From a virus, in IMG/VR virus record IMGVR_UViG_3300042868_004707, positions 1 to 64,000 of that record: a stretch of 64,000 nt of DNA. One strand, 5' to 3'. The position numbers were made by a program, and so were the translations under genes. This document shows, in pieces, positions 61,171 to 64,000 of this stretch. The number at the start of each line of letters is the position of its first letter. Position 1 is the stretch's first letter. The notes under the pieces are model-generated. The model was given only the letters and a program-made list of their open reading frames with translations, was not told where the DNA came from and did no database searches.

Positions 61171-62310
61171 TTAAGGTATATAAATAATATAACGACAACC
61201 AATTGATGGTTGAATATTTGAGTGAGCTAAACCTCCACCAAATGGTGCAGCACTAGAACTTACACTTACAGTTACACCTGTTTCTTCATTAGATGTTTCA
61301 TAAATTTGACCATTTCCTGTACCAGTTCCACTGATTATTGCACTAGAAGGAGTTGTTACAAAAGGAATAATATCATTTGTAGATCTTAAAGTATTTGTAG
61401 GATTAGTAGAATCATCAGAAAACTTATGTCTATGTCCATCATCTGTAACTGTTACAGCATTTGTAATAGCATGTGTATGTGAAGGAATTTGATTATCGTT
61501 TAATACAATTTGATTTGCTCCTGTGACAGTTCCTATAGAATAATTAGGATTACCTGCAATAGTAGGATCAACTGCTGCTGCCATTGTTCCTCCTAACATT
61601 GTACCATCTGTAACACCAACTAATGTTCTACCTCTTAAATCAGGAGTACCATTATTACCATTACATAAATAAATATTAATCCAATCTCCTGTACCAGCTC
61701 CAGATCCATTAAAATATGTTATTGGACCATAATAAGGAACAGCAGCATAAGGAACCATTCTGTTTTTGATTAATGAACCTTCACCAGAACCATCTAGATA
61801 AGCTTGAATCAAAGCATCTAATTCATCTATTTGCACATATGTGTTAGGTAAGTTAAGTAGAAGTCCATTAAAATCTGTTTTTAATGTACACAATGTATTA
61901 ATTGTAACTTGTAATATAGAATGTGTACCAGAAGATGATGTAACTCCTGCTAAACAATTTGTTGTGTAAGGAGCTTCTATAACATTAATAGCTTCATCTA
62001 ATAAATCTAATTCTTCCTGTAATTTACATGTAGCTTTAATTAAAGCAATAGAAAGATCTAATACATTAATGTCTCTACACGTTGGAAGATATTGTTTCAC
62101 TACATCACAAATAATTGATGAGTTAATATCTAATATAATTCCTGTACCATCTAATGTAGATGTAAGAAACGTAATTAATGCTTGTTCTACAAAAGATAGA
62201 GAATCACCAGTTTGAATTCCTAAGACAGGAACATCAATTCCTGTATATCTAACACATCTGTCAGAGACAATCTCTGTACATCCGTTATAACAATTTGAGC
62301 AATTGGACAT
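61171..62310 (-). CDS. Tail fibre protein with collar domain, 379 aa
   Basis: Cys-rich start and helical middle, then the phage tail collar pattern: MVPYAAVPYYGPITYFNGSG, YLCNGNNGTPDLRGRTLVGV, NQIPSHTHA, DGHRHKF and a last PFGGGLAHSNIQPSIGC. HxH motifs in SHTH and HRH fit the metal-binding core of T4 gp12-like collars. It should be a receptor-binding fibre. It is in the middle of the fibre cluster. Confidence 0.83.
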   Translation of the reverse strand: MSNCSNCYNGCTEIVSDRCVRYTGIDVPVLGIQTGDSLSFVEQALITFLTSTLDGTGIILDINSSIICDVVKQYLPTCRDINVLDLSIALIKATCKLQEELDLLDEAINVIEAPYTTNCLAGVTSSSGTHSILQVTINTLCTLKTDFNGLLLNLPNTYVQIDELDALIQAYLDGSGEGSLIKNRMVPYAAVPYYGPITYFNGSGAGTGDWINIYLCNGNNGTPDLRGRTLVGVTDGTMLGGTMAAAVDPTIAGNPNYSIGTVTGANQIVLNDNQIPSHTHAITNAVTVTDDGHRHKFSDDSTNPTNTLRSTNDIIPFVTTPSSAIISGTGTGNGQIYETSNEETGVTVSVSSSAAPFGGGLAHSNIQPSIGCRYIIYIP

Positions 62311-62330
62311 ATTATTTTATTTTAAAAAGT

Positions 62331-62693
62331 TTAAACTGTTGTTGTGGTGGTAGTAGTTGGATTTTGTACAATTGTAATATCACAAGGTTCTTCTAAACAA
62401 CGTTCTGGTTCATTACATTTATTAACACATCCTGATGTAAGACGAATCACTCTACTAGCAATCATTTGTACAGAGTAGGTATGTACATAATTAGGATTGT
62501 AATATTTGTACATAAGAATTCTTCTATATCCAATTAGTTGAAGTATGTCATTAGAAGGCACAGATTTATTCAACATATATGAAATATTGTTGTATAAGTT
62601 GTTGCCAAGTTCTGCCAACTTGCAATCTATTTTCTTAATTAAAGAAGGAATGTTTGCACATTCTGGACAATTAGTTAGTCTTGGTGATAACAT
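62331..62693 (-). CDS. Conserved protein with threonine tail, 120 aa
   Basis: CPECANIPSLIKKIDCKLAE, LYNNISYMLNKSVPSN, YRRILMYKYYNPNYV and MIASRVIRLTSGCVNKC form a helical pattern I recall from many Bacteroidota phages, always near fibre genes. The tail is a Thr run. Cys pairs may bind zinc or make disulphides. Function unknown. Confidence 0.68.
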   Translation of the reverse strand: MLSPRLTNCPECANIPSLIKKIDCKLAELGNNLYNNISYMLNKSVPSNDILQLIGYRRILMYKYYNPNYVHTYSVQMIASRVIRLTSGCVNKCNEPERCLEEPCDITIVQNPTTTTTTTV

Positions 62694-62704
62694 AATCAGG
62701 TTTT

Positions 62705-62800
62705 TTATTTTTCAACTTTAGATGCACATTGTCCACATAACCCATTGGTTAATTGACATCCACATCCCACTCTAGCTCCGCATGAAGTACATTGTGCCAT
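62705..62800 (-). CDS. Cysteine-rich mini-protein, 31 aa
   Basis: ATG at 62800, TAA at 62705-62707. MAQCTSCGARVGCGCQLTNG then LCGQCASK gives CxxC, CxC and CxxC in 31 residues, a zinc-binding pattern I recall from other crass-like phages. It is just 2 bases from the upstream gene and 11 from the next. Missed by length-limited gene calls. Confidence 0.68.
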   Translation of the reverse strand: MAQCTSCGARVGCGCQLTNGLCGQCASKVEK

Positions 62801-62802
62801 AA

Positions 62803-63366
62803 TTAATAAAAGTTTATTAGGTAGTTGTTACCAGAACAACCACAGTTGGATTTTAAAAAGTTGTTTAACATATTATCTGCTTGAGCATATAATGTGTTTG
62901 ATTCATATTCTGCACAGTTATTAGCTGCTGAAATAGCTCCTTGAATAAAGAAGTTAATTGTATTTAATTGTACACTAGATTGTGTTTTAAGTGCTCTGTC
63001 ACATTCCATCATATTTAATTGAAGAAATGCGTTATCAAACTTTTCTTGAAGTTTATCAACACGTAATATTGTCTTCTCTACATAATTTGCATATGCAGGA
63101 GCAACGGAATATTTAATTCTATATATTCCATCAGGAAGAGCTTGATTGCAACCAGGATCTGTTATTCCTAAATTAGATGATGTAAATACATTGATTTCAT
63201 TAGGAACAAAAGGTAATATTTTGGTTCCAAATCCAGGAATGTCAATCTCAATAGATGGTGCAGAAACCACTGAAGGATTGGTAGGATATACAGAAGCATC
63301 TGCAACACCAAGTGTAAGTACACTATAAGTAGGAACTACTAATATATCTAATTGTAAGTTTGCCAT
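62803..63366 (-). CDS. Conserved virion protein, 187 aa
   Basis: N-terminal beta domain (LDILVVPTYSVLTLGVADAS, IEIDIPGFGTKILPF), then LPDGIYRIKYSVAPAYANYV and a helical half (EKTILRVDKLQEKFDNAFLQ, NMMECDRALKTQ, NTINFFIQGAISAANNCAEY). It looks like a structural protein of the collar or tail appendage. No enzyme motif. It is between the partial gene at the right edge and the Cys-rich mini-protein. Confidence 0.65.
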   Translation of the reverse strand: MANLQLDILVVPTYSVLTLGVADASVYPTNPSVVSAPSIEIDIPGFGTKILPFVPNEINVFTSSNLGITDPGCNQALPDGIYRIKYSVAPAYANYVEKTILRVDKLQEKFDNAFLQLNMMECDRALKTQSSVQLNTINFFIQGAISAANNCAEYESNTLYAQADNMLNNFLKSNCGCSGNNYLINFY

Positions 63367-63382
63367 GTTGTTTTTAAATAAA

Positions 63383-63422
63383 TATGCCAGAGGATGTGAG
63401 TTATCCTCTATCCCCTGGCATA
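63383..63422 (-). terminator. Bulged hairpin, possible terminator or processing site
   Basis: TATGCC (63383-63388) pairs with GGCATA (63417-63422) and AGAGGAT (63389-63395) with ATCCTCT (63403-63409), with a 7-base bulge. On the minus strand TTTATTTAAAAAC follows, a weak T-run. Confidence 0.5.
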
Positions 63423-63454
63423 GGTTATTATTAATTTACTCTCTTCTTTTATTC

Positions 63455-64000
63455 TTAAGGAATAAGAGTAGAAGTAGTAGTTGTTGTAGATGCAGGAGCA
63501 CTAGAAGTAGTTGTTGTAGTTGTGATACAAGCATTGTTATCAACAACAGCACCTAAAGCACCTTCTAAGATAGCTTGGAACTCATCTGTAAGATCATTAC
63601 CACCTTGAGGTACAGCAAGAATCACTGTAGAATCTTCCATGATGTAATCACCCCATTGGTACTCAGATCTGTTATACTCGTTAAATCTAATATAGAAAGT
63701 GTTATAAATAGCACCATCAGATACCCAAGACTCAAAGTTCTCGTTGTAACCATTCATTCTATATAAATGTTTCAAGTAACCAGCTTGGTAACTGTAGAAG
63801 TTTTTCTCTAATTGAGCAATTTCTGCAGATGTACCAGTAGCATAAGAAGCACGTTGTCTAATAATAGGATCAGCAACTAAATTACAAGCATCTGCTACAA
63901 TAAAGTCAGCAGTTGTAGCTGGACCAGAATAAACAAAAGTTCTAAAAGACATTCTATCATATTCAAAAGGGAACGCTGCGATATCACAAGGTTGACCATA
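63455..64000 (-). CDS. Structural protein with threonine tail (5' end outside window)
   Basis: The frame is open to the last base; ATG at 63952 is internal, because the 16 codons before it (YGQPCDIAAFPFEYDR) continue the protein. Visible parts include YSGPATTADFIVADACNLVA, ASYATGTSAEIAQLEKNFYS, YLKHLYRMNGYNENFESWVS and a Thr tail. It is likely a virion protein near the capsid genes. Its real length is not known. Confidence 0.7.
   Translation of the reverse strand, partial: YGQPCDIAAFPFEYDRMSFRTFVYSGPATTADFIVADACNLVADPIIRQRASYATGTSAEIAQLEKNFYSYQAGYLKHLYRMNGYNENFESWVSDGAIYNTFYIRFNEYNRSEYQWGDYIMEDSTVILAVPQGGNDLTDEFQAILEGALGAVVDNNACITTTTTTSSAPASTTTTTSTLIP

Noticed and set aside
1-64000. Stop-codon reassignment, known in some crass-like phages
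   Set aside because: TAA, TAG and TGA all end recognisable genes here and the giant genes are open under the standard code.

Overview
This window is the DNA of a large, AT-rich tailed phage with the gene content and order of a crAss-like phage (order Crassvirales) of a Bacteroidota host. The strongest evidence is a 4186-residue virion protein carrying the DFDID metal-binding motif of crAss-like virion RNA polymerases inside a beta-prime-like context. It lies downstream of an IHF-like protein, a P22 gp4-like ring protein and a very large tail protein, in the usual crAss order. Promoters of the Bacteroidota type (TTG, about 20 bases, TAnnTTTG) and the near absence of Shine-Dalgarno sites agree. 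Resemblance to Cellulophaga phage phi14:2 suggests an environmental flavobacterial relative, but the host cannot be fixed from the sequence. The standard genetic code is used.

Layout. Positions 1-12454 (plus strand) hold DNA metabolism and accessory genes: PD-(D/E)XK nuclease, RecA, dNMP kinase, protein-phosphatase-like enzyme, MazG, PhoH, thioredoxin, a GroES-like protein and a glycosyltransferase-methyltransferase-glycosyltransferase cassette, interrupted by homing endonucleases. A terminator hairpin at 12464-12486 separates the two opposing gene blocks. From 12489 to the end all genes are on the minus strand. In map order these are: small basic proteins (12489-14720); tail and receptor-binding proteins with a Dps-like protein and a third glycosyltransferase (14968-20718); a lysis cassette (20839-22397); three giant or large ejected virion proteins including the RNA polymerase (23048-43418); two large KAQxG-motif proteins (43532-48305); tail muzzle, ring and IHF-like proteins (49021-57405); a phosphoesterase (57904-59118); and fibre or appendage proteins with threonine tracts (59294-64000). 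Capsid, portal and terminase are not seen and probably lie past the right edge.

How it works together (inference). The plus-strand block supplies recombination and nucleotide functions. The minus-strand block builds the tail and the cargo that is ejected with the genome, including the polymerase that would transcribe early genes. The most unusual features are a homing endonuclease flanked by two versions of the 3' end of the dNMP kinase gene, a recurrent KA(Q/K)xG motif in at least six virion-type proteins, threonine tracts in seven proteins of a phage that also encodes three glycosyltransferases, and a giant virion protein with ADP-ribosyltransferase-like and nuclease-like regions.

Limits: no database search, folding or composition calculation was run. 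Family names come from motif recognition.
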